Shown: positions 7,288-15,558, numbered from the stretch's first letter. The stretch is DNA of 17,174 nt from Methanosarcinales archaeon (GCA_030605805.1 JAUWHQ010000034.1:1-17174), one strand, 5' to 3'. The notes: generated by a model from the letters alone, not told the origin. Numbers and translations are program-made.

Positions 7288-10200
7288 ATGAAAATAACAT
7301 CAGTAACATGGGGGAGTGATATCTCGCTCCTTGCAGATGCCTGTAACGAGCTTGGCATGGAACTTAACGCGTGGTCCACGTATGACATTGAGGACGATTC
7401 GAAGCGAGAGCGCTGTACACAATCGTTCAGAGATGCAGACGTAATCATTTTGCGTCCAACGAGCGATGCGGTCTGGGATGAGATCATCGAAGAGCTGAAT
7501 AAGGCGGATATTCCGATCATCTCGTTTGGACACGATCCATCCTACTGGGAGCTTTCAAACGTCCCGCTGGAGGTTGTTGCGACGGTCAACGCCTACCACA
7601 TCTACGGTGGATCGGAGAACATAACGAACATGCTCAGATACATAGGATTTGAGGTTCTGGGTCTTGATTACGAGTTTGATCCGCCAGCCGAGACGATGTG
7701 GCAGGGGATACACCATCCGGATGCAGAGCGACCTTTTGAGAGCATCGATGACTATCTGGAATGGTACAAGCCAGGGAAGAGACATGCGATCGGGATGTTG
7801 TTCCATCGGACATACTGGGCAAATGGTGACCTTGAGATCGTAGATGCGATGATCCGCGAACTCGAAACAGAGTTTGATGTGATCCCGGCTTTCTGTTTCG
7901 GGATGGGCGATGCCGAAACAGGTGCCAAATCGAGCGGAGAGGTGACTGAAGACTTTTTCATGGATTCTCTGAAGATCGATGCCATCGTGAACCTCCAATC
8001 GATATTCCATGCAGGAAACAGTGACGAATCGGTGAGCGCTCTCAGGAAGCTCGACATTCCGGTATTTCACCCGTTGGCGACCTATCGCAAGACCGAAGAG
8101 GAGTGGATGAAGGACTTTCAGGGGATGAGTTCGAGCGAGGTTGCATGGAGCGTTGCGCTGGCTGAGTTCGAGGGCGTGATCGAGCCATTGATCGTCGGTG
8201 CATCGAGAACCGAAGAAGAGCATGGAACCGAGTTCGAGCGCCACGCCCCGATCGATGAGCGTGTGAAGAAGGTCGTTTCCAGGATTAAGAAATGGATCGA
8301 GCTTAAGGACACGCCCAAATCCGAGCGCAGGGTCGCATTCATCCTCCATAACAACCCATGCGCATCGGTTGAGGCAACAGTGGGTGGAGGGGCACATCTC
8401 GATACGCTTGAGAGTGTTGCGCGGATACTGGGCGTGATGAAAGAGGCAGGATACGCGGTCGATGTGCCTGAGACCGGAAAAGAGCTGATCGAGAACATCA
8501 TGGATCATAAAGCGATATCAGAGTTCAGGTGGACGACAATCGATGAGATCGTGGATAAGGGCGGCGCACTTGCGATGGTTGAGGTGGATGAGTACGAGAA
8601 ATGGTTCGATACGCTCCAGCCGGCGGTCCGGAAGAGGATGTGCGATGCATGGGGTAATCCGCCGGGCGAGGAGATGGATGGCGTTCCAGCCGCGATGGTC
8701 TATGATGGCAAGATCGTTGTAACTGGCGTACGATACGGCAACGCCGTGGTATGCGTTCAGCCAAAACGAGGATGTGCCGGGACGCGGTGCGATGGGCAGG
8801 TCTGCAAGATTCTGCATGACCCCGAGATTCCGCCGCCGCACCAGTACATGGCTACATACCGCTGGATCGAGAACAACTTCGGCGCCAATGTAATCATCCA
8901 TGTTGGGACGCACGGAAACCTCGAGTTCCTGCCAGGAAAGTCGGTTGCACTATCAAAGAGTTGCTATCCGGATATTGCGATCGGAGATATGCCGCATCTC
9001 TACATCTATAACTCGGACAATCCTCCTGAGGGAACAATTGCAAAAAGACGGAGCTACGCGACCCTCATCGATCATGCACAGACCGTCATGACAGAAAGCG
9101 GTCTTTATGGCGATCTGAAGGAGCTCGAAGACCAGATCGCAGAGTACAACAAGACGAAGGTCTCTGATAAAGCGAGAGCGCACGCTCTTGAGCACATCAT
9201 CACTGATCTCCTGACGAATTCAAATCTAACAGAAGAGATAAAGCTCGACGAACTGCGGGAGATGGGTGCTCCATTCGAAAAAATCATAGATGCTGCCCAT
9301 GAAGCGATAACGAAGCTATACAACACCCAGATTCCAGACGGGATGCATATATTCGGAGAAAATCCGGAAGGCGATCAGAGGATCGAGCTTGTAAACTCGA
9401 TACTGAGGTACGACTCAGAGATGAGGAAACTCGTCCTCGATCTTCTGGGAATGGGGACTGAGCCAGCCGATCTGAAGAGCGAAGTGCTGGATGAGGTTGA
9501 TTCGCTTGGAAAGGAGATTTTGAACGGATTTCTGGATGGCAAAGACGCAACCGCCGTCTGCAAGGAGGTTCTCGGCGATCGGCTGAAGAGACTCGATGAA
9601 GCCATGATCCACTCAGTCAGAGACCGGGCAGCCGAGATCTCATGGAGAATCGACTCCTCGGATGAGATCGGTGCTCTCCTCCATGGCTTTGATGCCAGAT
9701 ACATCGAGCCGGGTCCGTCCGGTCTCATAACCCGGGGCAAGCCAGAGGTGATGCCTACAGGCAGGAACTTCTACTCGCTTGACCCCTACAAGGTGCCGAC
9801 GAAGGCGGCGTGGCGGATCGGGCGGAGGCTTGCGGACGGTGTTATTGAGAAGTACGTGGATGAGAACGGGAAGCTTCCGGAGAATATTGCGATGTACTGG
9901 ATGTGCTCTGATATCATGTGGGCGGATGGCGAGCAACTTGCCCAGATCATGCACCTCATCGGCGTTGAGCCGGTCTGGAAGGGCGGGAAGGTGAAAGAGT
10001 ACAAGATCACTCCGCTGGAGGAGCTCAACCGTCCTAGGATCGATGTGACGATCAGGGTGAGCGGGATCACACGCGACTGCTTCTACAACTGCATCGAACT
10101 GATCGATTGTGCGCTGCGAGAGGTCGCAGAGCTCGACGAGCCCCTCGAGATGAACTATCTGAAGAAACACGTCTCCGAGGCATCCGGCAATGGTGGCAAC

Positions 10201-11046
10201 GGGGATGGGGATTCTGCCCGCATCTTTGCGAGCAAGCCGGGAACGTACGGCAACGGCGTGAACCTTGCCGTCTACGCATCTGCATGGAAGGAGGATAAGG
10301 ATTTATCCGATGTGTACGTTTACTGGAACGGGTATGAGTACGGAAAAGGTGTATTCGGAGAGGAATCCCACGCCAAGTTCATATCTCAGCTCAAGACCGT
10401 TGACCTGACCTTCAACAAGACCGTTACCGATGAGTACGATCTCTTCGGATGCTGCTGCTACTTTGGAACGCATGGCGGGCTCACGACCGCTGCAAGGGAG
10501 ATCTCAGGACATGATGTCCCGGCATACTATGGCGACACCCGCGACAGGGACCGGGTCGAGGTGAGAACGCTTGCAGACGAGGTCCGGCGGGTCGTGAGGA
10601 CGAAGCTCCTCAACCCGAAGTGGATCGAGGGGATGAAGCGGCACGGATACAAGGGAGCAGGCGACATCTCAAAGAGGGTCGGACGGGTCTACGGCTGGGA
10701 AGCGACGACGCAGGAGGTCGATGACTGGATATTCGACGACATAACAAAGACGTTCATCCTCGACGATGAGATGCGGAAGTTCTTTGAGGAGAACAACCCG
10801 TGGGCGCTCGAAGAGATCGGAAGAAGGCTTCTTGAGGCTTATGAACGAGGGCTGTGGGATGCAGACCCGGACGTGATCGACGGACTGAAGAACGCATACC
10901 TCGAGATGGAAGGCTGGATCGAGGAGCAGATGGGCGATGTGAAAGGCGATTTCCAGGGTGGATCGATCGATGTGATGACGATGGAGGACGTCGCCGGATG
11001 GAAGGAGAAGGTCGAGATGATTATGAAGACCGGATCCGATATATGA
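7288..11046 (+). CDS. cobN: CobN/BchH-type metal chelatase large subunit
   Basis: 1252 residues, normal for the CobN/magnesium-chelatase H family. It should bind the tetrapyrrole and the metal and, with the ChlID ATPase just upstream, insert the metal; cobalt into a corrin precursor is the classical role, but archaeal paralogues are often of unknown specificity. Conserved blocks include HVGTHGNLEFLPGK at 538-551 (the family's active-site His/Glu region), preceded by CVQPKRGCAGTRCDG, and a second His motif within GCCCYFGTHGG at 1054-1064. A glycine/aspartate-rich loop follows ASGNGGNGDGD near residue 970. No signal peptide or membrane segment: cytosolic. Start ATG 7288 has GGAGGTG 7 bases upstream. 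Composition matches ChlID; the gene looks intact end to end. Confidence 0.93.
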   Translation: MKITSVTWGSDISLLADACNELGMELNAWSTYDIEDDSKRERCTQSFRDADVIILRPTSDAVWDEIIEELNKADIPIISFGHDPSYWELSNVPLEVVATVNAYHIYGGSENITNMLRYIGFEVLGLDYEFDPPAETMWQGIHHPDAERPFESIDDYLEWYKPGKRHAIGMLFHRTYWANGDLEIVDAMIRELETEFDVIPAFCFGMGDAETGAKSSGEVTEDFFMDSLKIDAIVNLQSIFHAGNSDESVSALRKLDIPVFHPLATYRKTEEEWMKDFQGMSSSEVAWSVALAEFEGVIEPLIVGASRTEEEHGTEFERHAPIDERVKKVVSRIKKWIELKDTPKSERRVAFILHNNPCASVEATVGGGAHLDTLESVARILGVMKEAGYAVDVPETGKELIENIMDHKAISEFRWTTIDEIVDKGGALAMVEVDEYEKWFDTLQPAVRKRMCDAWGNPPGEEMDGVPAAMVYDGKIVVTGVRYGNAVVCVQPKRGCAGTRCDGQVCKILHDPEIPPPHQYMATYRWIENNFGANVIIHVGTHGNLEFLPGKSVALSKSCYPDIAIGDMPHLYIYNSDNPPEGTIAKRRSYATLIDHAQTVMTESGLYGDLKELEDQIAEYNKTKVSDKARAHALEHIITDLLTNSNLTEEIKLDELREMGAPFEKIIDAAHEAITKLYNTQIPDGMHIFGENPEGDQRIELVNSILRYDSEMRKLVLDLLGMGTEPADLKSEVLDEVDSLGKEILNGFLDGKDATAVCKEVLGDRLKRLDEAMIHSVRDRAAEISWRIDSSDEIGALLHGFDARYIEPGPSGLITRGKPEVMPTGRNFYSLDPYKVPTKAAWRIGRRLADGVIEKYVDENGKLPENIAMYWMCSDIMWADGEQLAQIMHLIGVEPVWKGGKVKEYKITPLEELNRPRIDVTIRVSGITRDCFYNCIELIDCALREVAELDEPLEMNYLKKHVSEASGNGGNGDGDSARIFASKPGTYGNGVNLAVYASAWKEDKDLSDVYVYWNGYEYGKGVFGEESHAKFISQLKTVDLTFNKTVTDEYDLFGCCCYFGTHGGLTTAAREISGHDVPAYYGDTRDRDRVEVRTLADEVRRVVRTKLLNPKWIEGMKRHGYKGAGDISKRVGRVYGWEATTQEVDDWIFDDITKTFILDDEMRKFFEENNPWALEEIGRRLLEAYERGLWDADPDVIDGLKNAYLEMEGWIEEQMGDVKGDFQGGSIDVMTMEDVAGWKEKVEMIMKTGSDI

Positions 11047-11074
11047 GTCAGTCATAGAGAGGTGACGTGATAAT

Positions 11075-11247
11075 ATGGCTGCGACAACGGGAGAAAGTCA
11101 CACAGTAACCCGGACGAGATCAGGGACCAGTACAAGAAGTTCATCGGAAGGAAGATCTTCTTTATCTTCCTCTTCACAGCGCTGATCGTCGGCATAACAG
11201 GCGTTTCCACATCGGTTCCGGAGTCGTACCTGAACAGATTGAGTTAT
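11075..11247 (+). pseudogene. Truncated, frameshifted FecCD/BtuC-type ABC permease
   Basis: Twenty-eight bases after cobN, ATG 11075 has a GAGGTGA site (11059-11065) and starts MAATTGESHT. The reading then has to change frame to continue from 11107 as NPDEIRDQYKKFIGRKI and FFIFLFTALIVGITGVS, which is the cytoplasmic start and first transmembrane helix of FecCD-family permeases (import of iron complexes, cobalamin or related metal compounds). Similarity ends near 11215, about 50 residues into a protein that is normally ~330 long, and transposase-like sequence follows. Its spacing says it was the third gene of the chelatase operon. The frame stays open to TAA 11305 only through the transposase fragment. 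Confidence 0.65.
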
Positions 11248-11410
11248 ATGGGGCAGATCAACCAACGAAAGATCCGGTGGATCATACGGGAAATGGATCG
11301 TGGATAAGTCCGGCAAATCAATTGCGCTGTTGCAGAAAGTAAGCCAGCGAAGAGTCCGGCAACTGTACAAGCAATACAAAGATACCACTGATGGGCAGGA
11401 GCAGCAGTAA
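11248..11410 (+). pseudogene. N-terminal remnant of an IS481-like transposase
   Basis: ATG 11248 begins MGQINQRKIRWIIREMDRG and meets TAA at 11305; shifting one base gives DKSGKSIALLQKVSQRRVRQ and LYKQYKDT up to TAA 11408-11410. Together this is the helix-turn-helix start of archaeal IS481-type transposases ('RKIRWIIRE...IALIQKVS.RRV.QL...YK.TG'). The DDE catalytic domain is absent. It directly abuts the broken permease, suggesting that insertion or later deletion of this element destroyed that gene. Confidence 0.55.
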
Positions 11411-11443
11411 ATACATCCCTGCAAATAACTATTGACCATAACC

Positions 11444-12196
11444 ATGCGCGAAACCGACCACAACCAACCGAACAAACGCACACGGGAACGCTTTCAACTC
11501 AAAGAGACGATCGTTACGATCAGTTCTGAGAAACGGTACATGCCAGTCGCAAAAGATGCAATCAGGTCGTGCAGATCCGATCTGGAAAAATTCATCCGGA
11601 AAGACCCGTTCTTTGCAGTCACCCTTGATCAATACCGATCTGCGCACCCGGACGTTCCTCCGATCGCCGGAAGGATGATCGATGCAGCAAACACACTTGG
11701 CATCGGACCGATGAGCGCTGTTGCAGGCACGATCGCGTCGATGGCTGTGGAAGCAATGATCGATGCTGGTGCAACGTACGCGATCGTTGACAACGGCGGC
11801 GATATCGCCCTGATCAACGATGAAACAGTCATCGTCGGGATATACGCCGGAGAATCCGCAACTGGCATCAGCATCGGACTTGAAATCGAGCCGCGCGACT
11901 CAATTCTTGGTATATGCACGTCGTCCGGCAGGATCGGGCACTCGATCAGTTTTGGAAACGCTGATGCCGTAACAATACTTTCAGGTAACGTGTCTCTTGC
12001 GGATGCGGCGGCTACTGCGGTTGGAAACGCGATGAACGGCGCGGCATCGATCAAAGAAGCGTTCTCGATTGTCAGCGGGCTGGAATCGATCACCGGAGGT
12101 TTAATTATCATCGATGAACAGATCGGGATATACGGGAGTGTCCCGATCGTGGAGGCACCGCAGAGACCCGAGTACATCACCGGAGCATGGATATGA
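11444..12196 (+). CDS. UPF0280 family protein (ApbE-like fold)
   Basis: 250 residues from ATG 11444, the usual length of UPF0280, a family conserved in methanogens and related archaea whose biochemical function is not established; the fold is related to ApbE flavin transferases. Recognisable parts are the RFQLKETIVTI start, GPMSAVAGT at 88-96, and NGGD at 117-120, equivalent to the ApbE-like glycine-rich site. No membrane segment is seen. A TTG in the same frame at 11432 is an alternative start; I prefer ATG because the family start aligns with it. No Shine-Dalgarno is visible, and TAAATACA at 11408-11415 could be a TATA-like element giving a nearly leaderless message. It overlaps the next gene by 4 bases. 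Confidence 0.88.
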   Translation: MRETDHNQPNKRTRERFQLKETIVTISSEKRYMPVAKDAIRSCRSDLEKFIRKDPFFAVTLDQYRSAHPDVPPIAGRMIDAANTLGIGPMSAVAGTIASMAVEAMIDAGATYAIVDNGGDIALINDETVIVGIYAGESATGISIGLEIEPRDSILGICTSSGRIGHSISFGNADAVTILSGNVSLADAAATAVGNAMNGAASIKEAFSIVSGLESITGGLIIIDEQIGIYGSVPIVEAPQRPEYITGAWI

Positions 12197-12957
12197 TCGA
12201 TTTATTAAAACTGGTTATTTGTATATCTTTCTTATTATATTCATGCCACACTGATCTGCGGACCAGAACCGTGCCAAACGAGCTCTGGGGTGTGGTTTTT
12301 GTTGCGGCACTGCCACTCGTAATCGCGGACGCACTCATAAAAGGCACAGGATATGTTTGTTATACGGTCATCTCAGTTACAGGCATTTATTTGTTTGTAT
12401 ACATCTTATTCCGTCTCGGTGCATTCGGAGGTGCGGATGCAAAGGCACTGATTGCTCTGGCGTTCATATTTCCGGTCTTTCCAGACATCGAGGTGTTTGG
12501 ATACACGTTTCCGATCATTGGCGCACCGCCTCTTGATATCTTCGCGTTCAGCACGCTTGTGAACGCTGTTCTGCTCGCAGTCGTTGTGCCGCTTTGCATC
12601 CTTCTGTATAATCTGTGCACGCTAACTCTTCGCGAGATTTCAGAAAAGCCGTGGTATCTGGTCGTTGGATACAAATGCCGGATATCTGATCTGAAGAATA
12701 AACATATCAAACTGATCGAGGATCATGTCTGCGAAAACGGTGTGGTCATGGCAAAATTCAGAAGAACCGGCGTTGTCATCGATGATTCCGTACTGAACCG
12801 ATTGGAGAGCTTCAAATCGCAGGGATTAATCGGGACCCGGGTCTGGGTGACCCCGGGACTGCCGTTCATGATCCCGATCACGGCAGGGTTCATCACCGCC
12901 GTCGTTTTCGGGGATCTGATCTTTTATGGCGTGAGGGCATTTGTTATCGGGTGTTGA
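12193..12957 (+). CDS. Archaeal A24-family prepilin peptidase
   Basis: A 254-residue membrane aspartyl protease that removes the short positively charged signal from class III (type IV pilin or archaellin-like) preproteins at the cytoplasmic face. Both catalytic aspartates are present: Asp21 in SCHTDLRTRTVPN after the first helix, and Asp82 in the GGAD motif. About four helices form the catalytic part; after residue ~150 comes a soluble insert and a terminal pair of hydrophobic segments, the arrangement of archaeal type II A24 proteins. I use ATG 12193 because GGAG (12182-12185) lies 7 bases before it and it makes a classic ATGA overlap with the UPF0280 stop; ATG 12187 would add two residues. 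No pilin gene is in the window. Confidence 0.85.
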   Translation: MIDLLKLVICISFLLYSCHTDLRTRTVPNELWGVVFVAALPLVIADALIKGTGYVCYTVISVTGIYLFVYILFRLGAFGGADAKALIALAFIFPVFPDIEVFGYTFPIIGAPPLDIFAFSTLVNAVLLAVVVPLCILLYNLCTLTLREISEKPWYLVVGYKCRISDLKNKHIKLIEDHVCENGVVMAKFRRTGVVIDDSVLNRLESFKSQGLIGTRVWVTPGLPFMIPITAGFITAVVFGDLIFYGVRAFVIGC

Positions 12958-12980
12958 CCGGGATTATTTACCCCCCTCAA

Positions 12981-13011
12981 CTGGCTTACTGGCTTACTGG
13001 CTCTTAGCCAG
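12981..13011 (+). repeat. Three direct CTGGCTTA repeats ending in a perfect hairpin
   Basis: CTGGCTTA occurs at 12981 and 12989 and again as CTGGCTC at 12997; the last copy pairs with AGCCAG (13006-13011) across a CTT loop. It lies 24 bases past the peptidase stop and could act as a processing or termination signal for that operon, although no T-tract follows. Confidence 0.5.
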
Positions 13012-13178
13012 ATACTGCTCAACTTTGGGGATTATATTTTAATCCAATAATCGACCGCCTGCGACCCATTTCTGCCCCATCTGCCCGCATTTTCCCGCAA
13101 TCATGAAACCCCCTCGCACCCCCAAAACCACTATCGAGCGACCTCATCATTACCTAACCAAAACCCGCCTTTTCTCAC
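13012..13178. other. Noncoding pyrimidine-rich stretch
   Basis: C- and T-rich on the plus strand, with no frame showing motifs and no RNA gene that I can recognise. Confidence 0.4.
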
Positions 13179-13254
13179 CTGTGTATGTGTAAGGTTTTTA
13201 TGAAAAAAGAAGCATTTATAAGCAGTAAACTGTAATATTTCTTTACACACACAG
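13179..13254 (+). promoter_or_regulatory. TATA-like element framed by an inverted repeat
   Basis: CTGTGTATGTGTAAGG (13179-13194) and CTTTACACACACAG (13241-13254) are near-perfect inverted copies (two extra bases in the left arm). Between them lies ATTTATAAG (TTTATA at 13215-13220), a good archaeal TATA box in A-rich context, which would start RNA near 13243, inside the right arm. What would be transcribed is unclear: no intact gene follows. It may be an operator around a promoter, or the end of a lost mobile element. Confidence 0.35.
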
Positions 13255-13299
13255 ATCTCGTAACGATGGCATGAATATCTCGTGGTGCAAGCCACATAA

Positions 13300-13410
13300 G
13301 AAAAGTATGGCTACCTGAAGAATGAGTTGGCCAAGATATTCAGAATCTTGAAAATCGGGGTGCTGCGGCACAATGTGAGGCTGGAACCTTACCCCTACAA
13401 CGTGGAATAA
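13300..13410 (+). pseudogene. Orphan C-terminal reading-frame fragment, unidentified
   Basis: Between stop codons at 13297 and 13408 the frame reads EKYGYLKNELAKIFRILKIG then VLRHNVRLEPYPYNVE, 36 codons without a start codon. The amphipathic, basic character and sensible codon use suggest the tail of a once larger protein; the position in repeat-rich DNA downstream of a promoter makes a transposase a guess, nothing more. Confidence 0.25.
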
Positions 13411-13611
13411 GTGTGAAATTGGGTATGTTTCGAGGGGTCTGCTGATAGCGGTTTTTGGTTGGATTTAGTCTTCGGTATTTTGGGATTTTAGGGGTAATCG
13501 GATGGCTGCGGCTGTTTTTTGGGTTTCCAAAGTTGAGATACTGTTACTGGTCAATCCGACCATGAACACGAGAGCGCCAATACAACATGATCACCAACAG
13601 GAGGATCTTTG
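13411..13611. other. Noncoding stretch
   Basis: Nothing recognisable in either strand; the small plus frame at 13502-13690 runs into the repeat cluster and is not coding-like. Confidence 0.4.
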
Positions 13612-13679
13612 TTCTTTGCGACTTTGCGCCCTCGCGTCTTTGCGTTCTCGATTTAACGCAAAGACGCAAAGACGCGAAG
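13612..13679. repeat. CGCAAAGA repeat cluster with large inverted repeat
   Basis: Several degenerate copies of CTTTGCG/CGCAAAG: CTTTGCG at about 13614 and 13622, then CGCGTCTTTGCGTT (13633-13646), an 8-base loop, AACGCAAAGACGC (from 13655) and another CAAAGACGCG. The arms match in 13 of 14 positions, so the cluster can fold into a cruciform or RNA hairpin. Similar ACGCAAAGACGC repeats are scattered in many unrelated prokaryotic genomes between genes; they code for nothing. Confidence 0.7.
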
Positions 13680-13754
13680 AGTGTTGTTAATCTCGGTCTT
13701 CACGTCTTTCGCGTTGTTGTACATCCGACTGACCATTACACTTTTAGCCAGATA

Positions 13755-14555
13755 TTACCAGTCCCCAACCACGATTCCTGCATATCCGACCACCTCTGCC
13801 ATTGGCTGGACATCCCCGCTGTTCGAATACGCAAGCAGCTTGCCAGAATTCGCGCCAAGCCCACTGCAGAGGCGCATCATGACCGCGATCGGACCGTACC
13901 CGCATACCGATGCGTTCCGCTGTCTGATGCGCGAATAAAACTCGGTGACGTTCAGTTCAAGCAGCGGCTCGATCACGTAATGATCGGTGTCGTATGCGTC
14001 TTGGGCAGGCTCATAATGCGTAAAATCGGAAGACGCAATCACAACGATCTTCTTATCGGTTTCCTGAAGCGTATCCATCAGCTCGATGCTCACCTCGCGT
14101 GCCATCTCCTCATCCTGCAAGCCCATGCATATCGGAACGATCTTGAAGTCGCTAAACCTCGTCTGCAAAAACGGGATCTGGACCTCGATCGAATGCTCGT
14201 ATTTGTGGGCGCTTTCGTCGATATCGATGATGCGGCGCGGGAGCGACTCGACCAGATCGATATCGATATCGATATCGCCAAGCGGCGTGCTCCACGCATC
14301 AGACGACATCGAGACCGCCGAACCGTATCCTGTGTGATTGGGTCCGATGATCACGAAAGTATCAGCTTCAGGGAGCGCGGCATACACATGCGCCGCTGTC
14401 CTGCCACAATACATGTATCCGGCATGCGGCACAACCGCCCCGGTGATTGCCTGATCCGGGGAGATTTCGATGCCTGAAAAATACGATTTGATGTCTTTTT
14501 TCAGAGTTCTGGGATTTGACGGGTAGAACTTTCCTGCGACCACTGGTCTTCTCAT
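13755..14555 (-). CDS. MEMO1-family protein (AmmeMemoRadiSam system protein B type)
   Basis: 266 residues, the standard length. The family resembles extradiol dioxygenases and human MEMO1, a metal-binding protein; in archaea and bacteria it is grouped with AMMECR1 and a radical SAM protein, with the exact reaction unknown. The metal-site residues are present: His44 in VPHAGY, His74 in IGPNHTG, Cys218 in SVCGYGPI; further conserved blocks are EHSIEVQ (His121) and SSDFTHY (His180). Cytosolic, no signal. ATG 14553-14555 has GGTGAG five bases upstream. Neither an AMMECR1 nor a radical SAM partner is in the window. A run of Asp-Ile pairs at ~94-100 is encoded by a GATATC repeat. Confidence 0.92.
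   Translation of the reverse strand: MRRPVVAGKFYPSNPRTLKKDIKSYFSGIEISPDQAITGAVVPHAGYMYCGRTAAHVYAALPEADTFVIIGPNHTGYGSAVSMSSDAWSTPLGDIDIDIDLVESLPRRIIDIDESAHKYEHSIEVQIPFLQTRFSDFKIVPICMGLQDEEMAREVSIELMDTLQETDKKIVVIASSDFTHYEPAQDAYDTDHYVIEPLLELNVTEFYSRIRQRNASVCGYGPIAVMMRLCSGLGANSGKLLAYSNSGDVQPMAEVVGYAGIVVGDW
14256..14277. repeat. GATATC tandem repeat inside the MEMO gene
   Basis: About three and a half copies of the 6-base unit, read on the minus strand as DIDIDID. Gain or loss of a unit would add or remove one Asp-Ile pair in frame. Confidence 0.7.
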
Positions 14556-14590
14556 GATGACTCACCGATCATCTAATCTCCGATTATGGA

Positions 14591-14598
14591 CTTATACC
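14591..14598 (-). promoter_or_regulatory. TATA-like element for the MEMO gene
   Basis: On the minus strand GGTATAAG lies about 36-43 bases before the MEMO start, inside the 94-base gap after the HEPN pseudogene. It suggests that the MEMO gene is transcribed separately from the cassette upstream. Confidence 0.4.
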
Positions 14599-14649
14599 TA
14601 ACGCATGGAGATGTGCAGCGAGGCATATCCATATCCAGGATCTCGTACT

Positions 14650-15143
14650 TTAACTGCGTTTGATCACGTCCGCATAATCTCTCGTCAGCATCTCAACCAG
14701 ACTCTTTCGATCACCCGGCATGGGTTTTCCGATTCTGTGCTCGATAAAATCTCTGGAAAGCTCTACAAATGCCGCTGTTATTTGATAAATCCGTCCAGCC
14801 TCACTTTTCGAATACTCTCTCACATAGACCTCCCCCCTTACACTCACCGAATATCTGGTTGGGATGTAGTACCATTCGATATCTTCGACATCCGGCAGAA
14901 CCGCTTGAAATAGCCCCCTAAATTCTCCAAAGTTCTCGGTTTCATCGCGGAACAGGTCCGATATCATGTGGTCTTTGGATATCAGAATCCCGGACAGCGC
15001 AAGCACGGATTTCATGCATTTCTCGATTCCTTGCTGGCAGTGGAAAAGGCAGCCGGCGTACATCTCGCATTCCAGTGCGTTTTTTTGCCATCGTCAGGTC
15101 GCAATAAGCATCATTCAGATATGCAAGGGACCTTGCCTCTCAT
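14650..15143 (-). pseudogene. HEPN-domain protein (HepT-like toxin) with two frameshifts
   Basis: The longest intact frame starts only at ATG 15063 (137 residues) and lacks the first HEPN helix. The missing helix is present upstream in other frames: after ATG 15141-15143, dropping one A gives EARSLAYLNDAYCDLTMA, and dropping one A from the seven-A run (15080-15086) continues it as KNALECEMYAGCLFHCQQ into the known frame. Both breaks are +1 insertions. HEPN proteins of MNT-HEPN pairs are usually RNases or are AMPylated by the partner; the Rx4H signature is visible as RDFIEH. The ATG directly follows the MNT stop codon (TAAATG), so the two were one operon. A sequencing error, true decay, or slippage in the A-run are all possible; only a minus-strand fragment from 15063 would be made otherwise. 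Confidence 0.7.
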
Positions 15144-15545
15144 TTATGCTGTAACTCTCCACCCAATCCTGACACCGCCCGTGAGGATAGGTGATATATT
15201 GTATCGCTTGAATATATTTCGGTCAAGGACGTCCTTTCCATAGATCACTTTCCCGTCCGCTATGACGTCCAGATAAAAGGAACTTGTGACATCGTTAAGT
15301 GCCTTTTCTTCTGCGAAGATTGGGTCTATAGGGATTCCGAGCGTCTGGTAGCCTTCTTTCTTTATCCGTTTCCAGTATTCTTTGCATTCGGGTTCGTTGT
15401 ACTCTTTTACTAGGATCAGGACATCAATATCGCTTTCTTTTTCGAGATGTCCCTTTGCTACGCTGCCGAAGAGGATGATGGAGACTATCTCCTGCTCCGC
15501 GGTCTGTTTTATGATCTCGATCAGGGTCCGGATGTGGGGGTGCAT
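15144..15545 (-). CDS. MNT-type nucleotidyltransferase (MntA-like antitoxin)
   Basis: 133 residues, the size of minimal nucleotidyltransferases. The catalytic signature is complete: Gly27-Ser28 in FGSVAKG, Asp39 and Asp41 in SDIDVLI, and a third acidic residue, Asp74, in IPIDPIF. In characterised MNT-HEPN (type VII) systems the MNT protein neutralises the HEPN toxin by AMPylating it; here the HEPN frame follows without a gap. The start ATG 15543-15545 lies in a 23-bp sequence also found around the start of the AlbA_2 gene; no clear Shine-Dalgarno is seen. It follows the 48-residue ORF by nine bases. Confidence 0.85.
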   Translation of the reverse strand: MHPHIRTLIEIIKQTAEQEIVSIILFGSVAKGHLEKESDIDVLILVKEYNEPECKEYWKRIKKEGYQTLGIPIDPIFAEEKALNDVTSSFYLDVIADGKVIYGKDVLDRNIFKRYNISPILTGGVRIGWRVTA

Positions 15546-15558
15546 GGTTTGGTTCTAC
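15536..15558 (-). repeat. 23-bp start-region repeat, copy at the MNT gene
   Basis: On the minus strand it reads GTAGAACCAAACC, then ATGCACCCCC, where the ATG is the MNT start codon. It matches the copy at 17150-17172 in 22 of 23 positions. Confidence 0.8.

Noticed and set aside
7555..8508. 317-residue minus-strand ORF inside cobN
   Set aside because: Shadow of the cobN frame; no independent start signal or motif.
13612..13679. CRISPR array
   Set aside because: Copies are short and contiguous with no spacers of regular size; no cas genes are present.
13587..14477. 296-residue plus-strand ORF
   Set aside because: Runs through the repeat cluster and is antisense to the MEMO gene, whose motifs are complete on the minus strand.
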